From: DAITMV01 sp046318595
GTDB taxonomy: Bacteria > Pseudomonadota > Gammaproteobacteria > Burkholderiales > Burkholderiaceae_B
DNA: 20,522 nucleotides
Direction of reading: 5' to 3'
NCBI GenBank assembly: GCA_046318595.1
Contig: JBKCTV010000008.1
Location: 1-20,522, forward strand
The notes under the pieces are model-generated. The model saw only the letters and a list, made by a program, of their open reading frames with translations. It was not told where the DNA came from and did no database searches. A program made the translations under genes and the position numbers. Below are positions 14,333-20,522 of the stretch, piece after piece; the first letter of the stretch is position 1; each line of letters starts with the position of its first letter.

Positions 14333-15712
14333 ATGAACGAGAATTCTGCTCCCGCTGTTGTTGATACTGCGCCGGCCGCACCCGCTACCCCTGCCGCTCC
14401 GGAAACTTCCCCCACCTCCACTACTGGGGTGGAGGGAACTGAGGCAGCGCCGGAAGCTCCTGCAGAAGGGACTCAGAATGCAGAAGAAGGCCAAGCCCCT
14501 GAAGGATCAGCTACCTCCGAAGAGTCGGCGCCCGATACGAGCGTCGAGACACTATTTGAGGGGGTCACAGTTGCGAAAGATACGGTCGACAAACTAAGGT
14601 CAGCCCTTGGGGACACTCAAGCATTTGAGCTGATCTCACAGTTGGATCAGGTCACGGAACTGCAGACTGAGTTTGGAGGGATTCCGACCGCGGCTGAGAT
14701 TCAGGAGATGGGGCAGGCCAGCCAGGCGCTGGCGGAGTTGTACCAGAATCTCGAGACCGATCCCCAGAAGGCGGTGGATTTCTTCCTGAGTGGGGAAGAG
14801 GGGAAGTTGGATCCGCTGGGTGCGAAGTTTATGACGGCGCTGGCGGATGGAGTGCGGAAGGGGACGGTGCCGCGAGAAGCCCGGATGGTCATGGCCTCGG
14901 CTGTTACGGCTTCTCTCCTGAGGGATGTGGAGGATGCCAAGCGCGACTATCAGCAGGAGATTCAGTACGCGGAGAGTAGGGGGCTGGAGGGGAAGGCGGA
15001 GGCGCTGAAGGCCGAAGTGTTCCTGATGGAAGAGGTGGGCAAGTTCCTGCGTCAGTACGTGAAGGGTGGGCCGGCGCCGGAAGCGAAGGTCTCGCCTGAG
15101 GTGGAGCAGCTCCGCCGGGAGCGGGATGAGCTGGCCCAGCGCCAGCAGCAGCAGGGGCAGCAGGAGATTGAGGCTTTCCGGCGAGAGCAGCAGCAGTATG
15201 CTGCAGGCCTTCTCTCAAATGTCATTGACTCCTATGTGAATAAACTCCCCTCTACTCTACCAGCCTCTCTCCGGGAGGCCACTCAGCTCGCTATCAAGTC
15301 GAAGGTGGAGGAAGCGGTGAGGGCCGGGAAGGATCCGTCTCTCAATCTGGCACAGGGCAAGTTCAATGAGGGGCACCGGGCGCTGGCCGCGGGAGATTCC
15401 AAGAAAGCTGAGGCTCTCTTTACCCAAGCCTATGCGCTCTTCAAGTCAGGGAGTGCGAAGCTCGCGGCTCAGCTTGCCACTCCGATTTTGAATGATGTGA
15501 AGGTGGGAGTGGCGGAGAAGAGCCAGGCGGCTGCCGGCGGGAAGTTGGCCGCGGAGCAGAAGACTGGAGTGATGCCGGGAGCTGGGACCGGGGCGGGAGC
15601 GGCTGAGGGCTCGCAGCAGAGTCTTGAGAAGAAGCCGGGCGAAACTGTGCAGCAGTATCTGGCACGGAATAAAGAGATGCTGGATGCGCTGGCTCGAAAT
15701 ATGGTTCGGTAG
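14333..15712 (+). CDS. Probable scaffolding protein
   Basis: 459 aa; AGGA (14321-14324) lies 8 nt before the ATG. Scaffolds guide capsid assembly inside the prohead and then leave. The N-terminal ~75 residues are Ala/Pro/Glu/Thr-rich and disordered, the middle is helical and acidic, and residues about 254-292 (QLRRERDELAQRQQQQGQQE) form a Gln-rich coiled coil. The end (QYLARNKEMLDALARNMVR) is a basic amphipathic helix like the capsid-binding end of known scaffolds. It lies between portal and major capsid genes, the usual place. No protease motif is seen, so a protease-scaffold fusion is unlikely. Assignment is by position and composition. Confidence 0.7.
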   Translation: MNENSAPAVVDTAPAAPATPAAPETSPTSTTGVEGTEAAPEAPAEGTQNAEEGQAPEGSATSEESAPDTSVETLFEGVTVAKDTVDKLRSALGDTQAFELISQLDQVTELQTEFGGIPTAAEIQEMGQASQALAELYQNLETDPQKAVDFFLSGEEGKLDPLGAKFMTALADGVRKGTVPREARMVMASAVTASLLRDVEDAKRDYQQEIQYAESRGLEGKAEALKAEVFLMEEVGKFLRQYVKGGPAPEAKVSPEVEQLRRERDELAQRQQQQGQQEIEAFRREQQQYAAGLLSNVIDSYVNKLPSTLPASLREATQLAIKSKVEEAVRAGKDPSLNLAQGKFNEGHRALAAGDSKKAEALFTQAYALFKSGSAKLAAQLATPILNDVKVGVAEKSQAAAGGKLAAEQKTGVMPGAGTGAGAAEGSQQSLEKKPGETVQQYLARNKEMLDALARNMVR

Positions 15713-15750
15713 TAAGGTTAGAAATTTTTAATGGTGTGGGCATTTTGTGG

Positions 15751-15767
15751 TATCCTGCGTGCAGGAG
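15751..15767 (+). promoter_or_regulatory. Weak promoter box and ribosome-binding site hairpin before the capsid gene
   Basis: TCCTGC (15753-15758) and GCAGGA (15761-15766) pair perfectly across 2 nt, with the ribosome-binding site GCAGGAG in the right arm, 8 nt before the capsid ATG. TATCCT (15751-15756) could be a -10 box, but no good -35 is present. A transcript started there would lack the left arm. The 2-nt loop means at least one pair must open. Confidence 0.35.
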
Positions 15768-15775
15768 ACTACTGA

Positions 15776-17206
15776 ATGCCCTCTACTATTGAGATTACCC
15801 CGGCACAATTGGAAAATGTCAATCGGGTACTGCAGGAGCTGACCTCGCTGGACTCGGGTGGTGTTGAATCCAAACTTGTGAAAGCGTCTGGCCCTGAACT
15901 GGAGGGCAACAACCGTCCCGTCCGCGTACCCTTCCAGCTCTGGCACCCGCTTGGCGGCGCTAAGTTCAGCCCTGACGGTGGTGCGCTGCCCCGCGGTCTG
16001 GCAACTGCTGCCGACGCTTACTTTGGCGGACACATTCCCTTTGCTCATACCTTCGAGCTGACGCTGGCTCAGAAAGACATGAATGCGCTGTCGACCATCG
16101 ACACGACCAAGGAAGTATTTGGCCGCACCACGGAAATGATTGCGGTCAAGAACGACATCATGTTCCACGGGGATGGCAGTGGGATTCTGGCCGGTGCGGC
16201 CGGCGGCTCCACGACCTCCAACGTCGTGATCAATGGCGTCACCAAAACGACCTACACCTTCCCGGCCAATGATCCGATTGGCCTTGTCAATCTGGTCGAA
16301 GGTCTTCCGGTTGAAGTTGTGGCGAGCAACCTGACGACCCGCCGGGCTCCGGCCTCCGGCAGTGAAATCACTTTCGTGGAGAAGGTTGACTACTTCACGA
16401 ACACTGTGATCCTCAATCAGGAAGTTGCTACGCCTGCCGCGGGTGACGTTCTGGTATGGCCTGGTCTGTTTGCCCCGAACCCGGGCGCTGGCTTCGTCGC
16501 TGGTTACTCCGGCGCTTCGCCCCTCACCTCTTTCAATCAGGGGTGGCCGACGACCCAGACTGCGGCCGGCACCGGTATGACCGGTGACCCGTTCCGCCAT
16601 GGCTACCAGTACGCGATCAACACTGATCCGACGAGCTGGTTCTATGGCAAGCGCCGCAGTGAGTTCCCGCAGCTCCAGTGCAACCGCCTGAATGTGAACG
16701 GGCCTTTCCAGTTCACGCAGGCTGTGCAGGTCATGAACCAGATGCAATACCGGCGCCCGGCCATCGCGGACACCACGAACTTCGTGGGGCTGATCAGCCC
16801 TGCCCAGTATCTGGCAGCCTTCCAGGCCGGCCAGAGCGTGGTGACCAACATGCGCGAGATCGGCGACGTGTACGGCAAGACCATTGATGCGGCCCCGAAC
16901 GATTCCAAGTATCGTGACTCTGTTTCGATCAACGGCATCACGACCTACAAGGATCGCCGGGCGCCGAAGAATCAGCTCGTGTTCCTCGTGCCGGAAGGCA
17001 TCGGGAAGGTTGTCGGGAAGAAGATCGAAATCTTCAATCCGAGTGGCTCGGGCAATGGCTACATGGCGCTGCCCACCACCAACGGCACGTACTCGACCAA
17101 CATCCTGATGGTCATGGTGGATAGCTGGGACTACCTGTACTTCGATCCGGGTCGGTTCTGCGTCCTGAATGGCCTGACGGTGCCGAACGAATTCTCTGTC
17201 GCCTAG
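15776..17206 (+). CDS. Major capsid protein, probable HK97 fold
   Basis: 476 aa. It would form the icosahedral shell. Support is position right after the scaffold gene, length, and style: a helical N-terminus (ITPAQLENVNRVLQELTSL), a long beta-rich middle, and a C-terminal part (LVFLVPEGIGKVVGKKIEIF) resembling the P-domain end of HK97-like capsids. There is no long N-terminal delta domain, fitting the use of a separate scaffold. A GCAGGAG lies 8 nt upstream. Codon choice is unlike the neighbours: mostly C-ending (ATC, AAC, GAC, GGC) rather than the G-ending codons of the other genes, as expected for the most highly made protein. The gene is followed by a strong promoter and a 73-nt inverted repeat. 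Confidence 0.8.
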   Translation: MPSTIEITPAQLENVNRVLQELTSLDSGGVESKLVKASGPELEGNNRPVRVPFQLWHPLGGAKFSPDGGALPRGLATAADAYFGGHIPFAHTFELTLAQKDMNALSTIDTTKEVFGRTTEMIAVKNDIMFHGDGSGILAGAAGGSTTSNVVINGVTKTTYTFPANDPIGLVNLVEGLPVEVVASNLTTRRAPASGSEITFVEKVDYFTNTVILNQEVATPAAGDVLVWPGLFAPNPGAGFVAGYSGASPLTSFNQGWPTTQTAAGTGMTGDPFRHGYQYAINTDPTSWFYGKRRSEFPQLQCNRLNVNGPFQFTQAVQVMNQMQYRRPAIADTTNFVGLISPAQYLAAFQAGQSVVTNMREIGDVYGKTIDAAPNDSKYRDSVSINGITTYKDRRAPKNQLVFLVPEGIGKVVGKKIEIFNPSGSGNGYMALPTTNGTYSTNILMVMVDSWDYLYFDPGRFCVLNGLTVPNEFSVA

Positions 17207-17216
17207 TCGCTAGAGA

Positions 17217-17246
17217 TTGACATCAGTCCCCAGATCGCGTTAAAGT
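17217..17246 (+). promoter_or_regulatory. Strong sigma70-type promoter after the capsid gene, leaderless
   Basis: TTGACA (17217-17222) is a perfect -35 box; after 18 nt comes TAAAGT (17241-17246), 4 of 6 for -10. The ATG at 17253 is 6 nt further, so transcription should start on the A of the ATG. There is no ribosome-binding site before this ATG. The -10 lies inside the large inverted repeat and the -35 just outside it. Confidence 0.65.
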
Positions 17247-17297
17247 TTGTTCATGGTTGATGAACTCAACGAACAACTTCGGCGCGATCTGGGGACT
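17225..17297 (+). promoter_or_regulatory. 73-nt near-perfect inverted repeat around promoter and start codon
   Basis: The outer arms AGTCCCCAGATCGCG (17225-17239) and CGCGATCTGGGGACT (17283-17297) pair over 15 bp. After a 3x3 internal loop (two possible G-U pairs), AAGTT (17243-17247) pairs with AACTT (17275-17279). After a one-base bulge GTTC (17249-17252) pairs with GAAC (17271-17274). The ATG (17253-17255) is left as a bulge, and GTTGA (17256-17260) pairs with TCAAC (17266-17270) over a 5-nt loop. That makes 29 Watson-Crick pairs. The right arm is codons 11-15 of the next gene. There is no T-tract, so it is not an intrinsic terminator. Confidence 0.85.
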
Positions 17298-17909
17298 AAA
17301 CCTTTGTATGCGTGGAAAAAAGGATCTGATCTCTTCTATGTGGCGCCGGCCCGGAATGGGGATGGCACTGCCAAGTTTGAGATAAGCGCGTACCGCGGGG
17401 ACGATGGGGAGCCCACCGGGATCGTGGGAATGCAACTGCAGATGCAAAAGTACTTTTACGCCGATCATTATGAGAAGGTCCGGCCGGGGGTGCAGTTCTC
17501 GAAGAGGTGGGTGTTCTGCCGGCTTCATGAAAATCCGATGTCTCCAGAGGAATGGCGGGAGGCGCATGGGGAACAGGCGCCTTGGATTGCCAAGATGTGG
17601 ATGCCCGTTGACATCTCGGGAGGGGGCCGCGGTTACCTCACCTGTGGGCACCTCATGAGCGATCCCGATCAACCAGTCACACCCTTTCTCCAGCGCCGGG
17701 CGATCGACATCATCCGCCTCAATAAGAGGTTTCTCGAACAGTTCAATGCCCGCCAGATCTCCAACATGATGTTGGACGAGACGAAGGCGCGGGAAGAGCG
17801 GATCGAAAAGAGGACTCAGGTGGCGCACAATGCGATGCCTGTCGGCGGCTGGGCTCACACGCCTGGCAAGAAGGACCACATTTCATTCGGAACAGGAAAG
17901 ATTCAATGA
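17253..17909 (+). CDS. Head-region protein of unknown function after the capsid gene
   Basis: 218 aa. A TTG at 17247 opens the frame, but the ATG at 17253 fits the promoter and the bulge in the inverted repeat. The N-terminal half looks alpha/beta (KPLYAWKKGSDLFYVAP, YFYADHYEKVRPGVQF); the middle has WREAHGEQAPWIAKMWMPVD; the last ~60 residues are helical and charged (RFLEQFNARQISNMMLDETK). No family is recognised. It overlaps the next gene by 4 nt (ATGA). By place it could be a capsid accessory or head-completion protein. Its first 15 codons form the right half of a large inverted repeat, which restricts codon choice there. Confidence 0.75.
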   Translation: MVDELNEQLRRDLGTKPLYAWKKGSDLFYVAPARNGDGTAKFEISAYRGDDGEPTGIVGMQLQMQKYFYADHYEKVRPGVQFSKRWVFCRLHENPMSPEEWREAHGEQAPWIAKMWMPVDISGGGRGYLTCGHLMSDPDQPVTPFLQRRAIDIIRLNKRFLEQFNARQISNMMLDETKAREERIEKRTQVAHNAMPVGGWAHTPGKKDHISFGTGKIQ

Positions 17910-18637
17910 CCCAGACCATCCCATTCGTCACTATCTGCAGCGTCGAGGACGAGGACTTCTACAAACGGCTGTTTGTTGTCGCGCCCACCGACGAGAACCC
18001 CACCGACCTCGGCCGTGCCACAGAGTACCGGCTCAAGCGTCCCCAAAAGAACCAGCACTACTCCATCCTAAAGATCTACTCGGGGTTTCAGTTCCCGACC
18101 AACTTCGAGATGTCGACCAATGGCGGCGATCCCAAATCTCCTCCCCAGCCCATTAGCGCCTATGAGATTGCTCGAGATCTCCTCGAGGAGTGGCAGGGGA
18201 AAGGCATCCACTCTTCCAGTCTCGCGAAGGGGCTGATGATCATCCAGAGTGAAGTGCCGACCGCGGAAGAACTGGCGAAGCTGCAGGAGATGAAGTGGGA
18301 GCGCATGCGCACTCTCGTCATGAAGGCTGACCAGCGCATTGCAAGTGGGGCCTCGCTCGACACGATCACGCCGGAAGATGTCCGGGCATCGCAAGCTCTG
18401 GGTGAGCCGCGGGCTTGGTCTGACCCTAAGAAGCAGATGGCGAAGAAGCATTGTATGGCGTGTGCCGAGTTGATCCTGGCGGACGCAACCAAATGCTCCC
18501 ACTGCGGCACCGATCTCGAGAGCTTTTACCTCGAGCAGCACTACACTCCGGATGAGATCAAGGAGTTTGATATTGCTGTGTGGAAGAACATGGAAGCCAA
18601 GAAGAAGCGGCTGACTCGGAAGCCGGTGGTAAAGTAA
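17906..18637 (+). CDS. Zinc-ribbon-containing head-region protein
   Basis: 243 aa; AGGAAAG lies 6 nt before the ATG, which overlaps the previous stop. Residues 1-100 look like a beta-rich domain (TIPFVTICSVEDEDFYKRLF); residues about 85-170 are helical. The C-terminal part has CMAC (183-186) and CSHC (197-200), a short-looped zinc ribbon, followed by a helical basic tail (NMEAKKKRLTRKPVVK). Zinc ribbons usually stabilise small domains or bind nucleic acid or protein. The gene's first half uses more C-ending codons, like the capsid gene. No family is recognised; a virion or DNA-contact role is possible. Confidence 0.75.
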   Translation: MTQTIPFVTICSVEDEDFYKRLFVVAPTDENPTDLGRATEYRLKRPQKNQHYSILKIYSGFQFPTNFEMSTNGGDPKSPPQPISAYEIARDLLEEWQGKGIHSSSLAKGLMIIQSEVPTAEELAKLQEMKWERMRTLVMKADQRIASGASLDTITPEDVRASQALGEPRAWSDPKKQMAKKHCMACAELILADATKCSHCGTDLESFYLEQHYTPDEIKEFDIAVWKNMEAKKKRLTRKPVVK

Positions 18638-18641
18638 GAGT

Positions 18642-19661
18642 ATGGCCGTCTCCACTTTTTCCCAAATCTATCATCGCGTACGAGCGAGATTGAGCGATGA
18701 TGAAGTGGCTAGCGGCCAACTTTTCACTAATGGGATGCTCGCGGACTTCATGGTGGAGGCGTGGGCGAACTACATTGGTGCCATGTCGAAATGGGGGCTG
18801 CCCTACACGGAGAAGGAATCTTTCATCCTCGTGCAGCCCCACCAGTCTTATGTGGATGTGGTGAGGTCTGGACTTCCCAATCCGGGCGCTATCCTGGAAG
18901 TGTGGGCCGGCGTTCCTGATATTGTCCAACAGATTCCACTTTCTCCTGCCCCCTCTACTGATCCAGCTACGGGCTTCATCCAGGTCCAGCCGGCCTCAGT
19001 TGCCGGCTTCCAGACGGGTGACTTTGTTTCCATCATCCAAGACCATCGCTTTGAGGGGGTGGTGAATGATGTGTGGACTGTGACGGTGAGTGGTGGGTTT
19101 CTGATTCTGAATGGGTGCTTTGCTACGATCCGGAATCCGGCTGACTATGTTGGGGCGAATCCGGGGTGGGCAGTGCGTGTCCCTCAGTCGGCCTGGCGCT
19201 CCCTCTCCTACAGTGAGGATTATGATCCTGGTGAGCGGGCGGCCGCGGCGAACCTAACGGGGGAATGGTCTTACCGGGGGCAGGCTCTCCGGCTCATTCC
19301 ACCTTCTGCTTCTCAGCAGGTACTGGCCGTCACCTACCGGATCACGGGGGACTCGAGCTTTGTCTCAAGTGATTCTCCAGTGGTGGAGGATGATGCGGCG
19401 AGAGTGCTGGTGCCGTACTTGGCGGGGGTGGCCGCGAGGGCGAAGGGCCAGCCAGGAGCGCAGGAGCTGCTGATGGAGTCGGTGGGGAATCCACTGGGTG
19501 TGATGGATGGGGAAGGCGGAGTGCTGGGCGAGTCGATCGCTTTGAAGATCAAGACGATGCAGCAATCGCCTCTGCAAAAGGGTCGATTCCGGCCGAAGAA
19601 TATGGCGCTGCGGTATGCGCGGCCATGGCTGGGTGGGCGAACTATGCTACCATACGCTTAG
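18642..19661 (+). CDS. Probable head-tail adaptor (connector) protein
   Basis: 339 aa. The N-terminus TFSQIYHRVRARLSDDE...LADFMVEAWANYIGAM resembles phage adaptor proteins (helical start on which the tail docks below the portal). The C-terminal DDAARVLVPYLAGVAARAKGQPGAQELL is also helical, as in P22 gp4/T7 gp11-type adaptors. In between, about residues 105-165, sits a beta insert with AGFQTGDFVSII like the beads in the next gene. The ribosome-binding site is weak (TAAGAG). A TAAAGT lies 6 nt before the ATG as at 17241, but it has no -35 box and overlaps the previous stop, so it may be chance. Assignment is from position and general style. Confidence 0.5.
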   Translation: MAVSTFSQIYHRVRARLSDDEVASGQLFTNGMLADFMVEAWANYIGAMSKWGLPYTEKESFILVQPHQSYVDVVRSGLPNPGAILEVWAGVPDIVQQIPLSPAPSTDPATGFIQVQPASVAGFQTGDFVSIIQDHRFEGVVNDVWTVTVSGGFLILNGCFATIRNPADYVGANPGWAVRVPQSAWRSLSYSEDYDPGERAAAANLTGEWSYRGQALRLIPPSASQQVLAVTYRITGDSSFVSSDSPVVEDDAARVLVPYLAGVAARAKGQPGAQELLMESVGNPLGVMDGEGGVLGESIALKIKTMQQSPLQKGRFRPKNMALRYARPWLGGRTMLPYA

Positions 19662-19682
19662 AGATTAAAAATCTCTAAGGAG
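19657..19682 (+). promoter_or_regulatory. Hairpin covering stop codon and ribosome-binding site between adaptor and tail genes
   Basis: CTTAGAGATT (19657-19666) and AATCTCTAAG (19670-19679) pair perfectly over 10 bp with an AAA loop. The left arm contains the TAG stop (19659-19661) of the adaptor gene. The right arm holds the first three bases of AAGGAG (19677-19682), the ribosome-binding site of the tail gene. Ribosomes ending on the adaptor gene would open the hairpin, so it may couple translation of the two genes. No T-tract follows, so it is not a typical terminator. Confidence 0.7.
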
Positions 19683-19688
19683 AAATCA

Positions 19689-20522
19689 ATGCCTTTTTCG
19701 CATCGTCTTGCTGGCTATGTTCCCGGCTTTGGCCTTCAACTGGGGGCCGTTGCAATCCGGAGCCGCCACACAGGAAGCTATGCGGCCGAACACCTCCGGC
19801 TCGCCAACATCGTCAATGTGCCCTTTGGCTCGACCAGTGGGCTGGGTCTGGTGTCTGAAATCTCGAAGTTTGGGCAGCCTCAAGCTCGAGACTCCCGCGG
19901 CCAGTTCATGGATGTGCCCAATGTGATTACGCGCTTCGGCCCGGTCACCGGCACGGCTATCGCCAGTGGGGTGGTCACGGTGACGATCGCCTCCGGTCAC
20001 AACATTCAGACCGGTGAAGATATCACGATCCGGCAGGTGGTGGGCTCGACGGAAATCAACGGCTTCTTTGATGGGTCGCGGGTACGCCGGCTGACGGACA
20101 CCACCTTCTCTATCTCGGGTGTTGCCTCCATCACTGCTTTCTCCGCCTCGGCTGACAGCATCGTGGAAGTGCAGCGGCCGTTCCCCTCTGTGGCAATCTC
20201 CGGCTTCGTCAATGCCACGGGCGTGTTCACCACGGCTACGGCTCACGGTCTTCTGCGTGGAGACAAGATTTTCATCAGCCAGGTGACCGGCCTGACCTTC
20301 ACGGGCCCGACGTGGCTCAATCGAATGGTCACGGTTGCCACCGCCCCCACTGCCACCACCTTCACCATCTTCGAGAACGCTCCTCTTACGGGGGCGGCAT
20401 CTGGTGGAAATGTGACGGCTGTTCGGACGGTAAACAACTTTGGCCTTGTGTCCATCCGTCAACCCCGCACCATCGCTCTGGCTTCGGTGAGCAATGCCAA
20501 CCCCGCTCTGTTCACCACCGGG
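19689..20522 (+). CDS. Tail protein with repeated beta beads, 3' end outside the window
   Basis: 278 codons are visible, open to the right edge. AAGGAG (19677-19682) lies 6 nt before the ATG. The N-terminus MPFSHRLAGYVPGFGLQLG leads into a beta-rich protein. Two copies of a domain of about 80 residues are seen: one with IASGHNIQTGEDITIRQVVG (about 92-144), one with ATAHGLLRGDKIFISQVTG (about 171-230). A third may begin near 262. These HG(L)xxGD..xISxVxG beads resemble the repeat some annotations call ubiquitin-activating E1 FCCH-like, common in phage tail and fibre proteins. Codons are mostly C-ending, as in the capsid gene. It is probably a tail tube, tail-needle or fibre protein, but the remainder is needed to say which. 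Confidence 0.75.
   Translation, partial: MPFSHRLAGYVPGFGLQLGAVAIRSRHTGSYAAEHLRLANIVNVPFGSTSGLGLVSEISKFGQPQARDSRGQFMDVPNVITRFGPVTGTAIASGVVTVTIASGHNIQTGEDITIRQVVGSTEINGFFDGSRVRRLTDTTFSISGVASITAFSASADSIVEVQRPFPSVAISGFVNATGVFTTATAHGLLRGDKIFISQVTGLTFTGPTWLNRMVTVATAPTATTFTIFENAPLTGAASGGNVTAVRTVNNFGLVSIRQPRTIALASVSNANPALFTTG

Noticed and set aside
15728..16747. 339-codon minus-strand frame opposite the capsid gene
   Set aside because: Strong C-ending codon bias of the capsid gene removes stops on the other strand; no start signal, and it conflicts with the capsid gene.
17225..17297. Large inverted repeat as a terminator or transposon end
   Set aside because: No T-run on either side, no target duplication or transposase, and the right arm is part of a gene.
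19657..19682. Hairpin as intrinsic terminator
   Set aside because: No T-tract follows on either strand, and the stem is only G/C-moderate; an SD-covering role fits better.
1..20522. tRNA genes, CRISPR arrays, integrase, reverse transcriptase or diversity-generating element
   Set aside because: No cloverleaf-like sequence, spaced direct repeats or matching protein motifs were seen; gaps other than 1-620 are shorter than 150 nt.

Overview
The window looks like part of a tailed double-stranded DNA phage (Caudoviricetes) or a prophage of the same kind. It holds a late (packaging and virion) gene run in the expected order: small terminase, large terminase, portal, scaffold, major capsid protein, head-tail adaptor, tail protein. 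No integrase, lysis gene, tRNA, CRISPR array or host housekeeping gene is visible, so lifestyle cannot be decided. The host is uncertain. High G+C and three export-type N-termini ending in -AQ resemble Acidobacteriota (Solibacter/Bryobacter-like) proteins; this is an impression from protein style, not a proven assignment.

Layout. (1) Positions 1-620 are essentially non-coding and very G-rich on the + strand. They carry nine full copies of a 12-bp element (AGATTYGGACCA) in both orientations plus two partial ones, an 18-bp direct repeat, and at the right edge a rho-independent terminator for the leftward gene. This is a candidate replication origin or protein-binding array. (2) 622-1956 (minus) encodes an SF3 (D5/P4-type) replicative helicase without a recognisable primase domain. 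(3) 1957-1992 is a 36-bp divergent gap with overlapping promoters whose -10 boxes lie exactly 6 nt from each ATG, which suggests leaderless transcripts. (4) 1993-6776 (plus) holds three consecutive beta-rich proteins with N-terminal export-type signals. The last is a 1007-aa fibronectin-III plus right-handed beta-helix protein. They may be receptor-binding, depolymerase-like or exported proteins. (5) 6777-6926 is a gap with a good sigma70-type promoter that starts the late operon. (6) 6927-20522 (plus) is the tightly packed late operon, with many 4- to 47-nt overlaps, ending in a tail protein cut by the window edge.

Most notable is how gene starts are built. Four starts (helicase, the first exported protein, the first late gene, the gene after the capsid gene) have a -10-like hexamer 6-7 nt upstream of the ATG. 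Four starts in the late operon lie in or against inverted repeats. The strongest is a 73-nt element (17225-17297) directly after the capsid gene. It pairs 29 bp, contains the -10 box, and leaves the ATG of the next gene as a bulge. Together they suggest that translation on read-through mRNA is blocked while a leaderless transcript from the local promoter is free, or that these are RNA processing and stability elements.

Functions are assigned from motifs and gene order only; no database search was possible.
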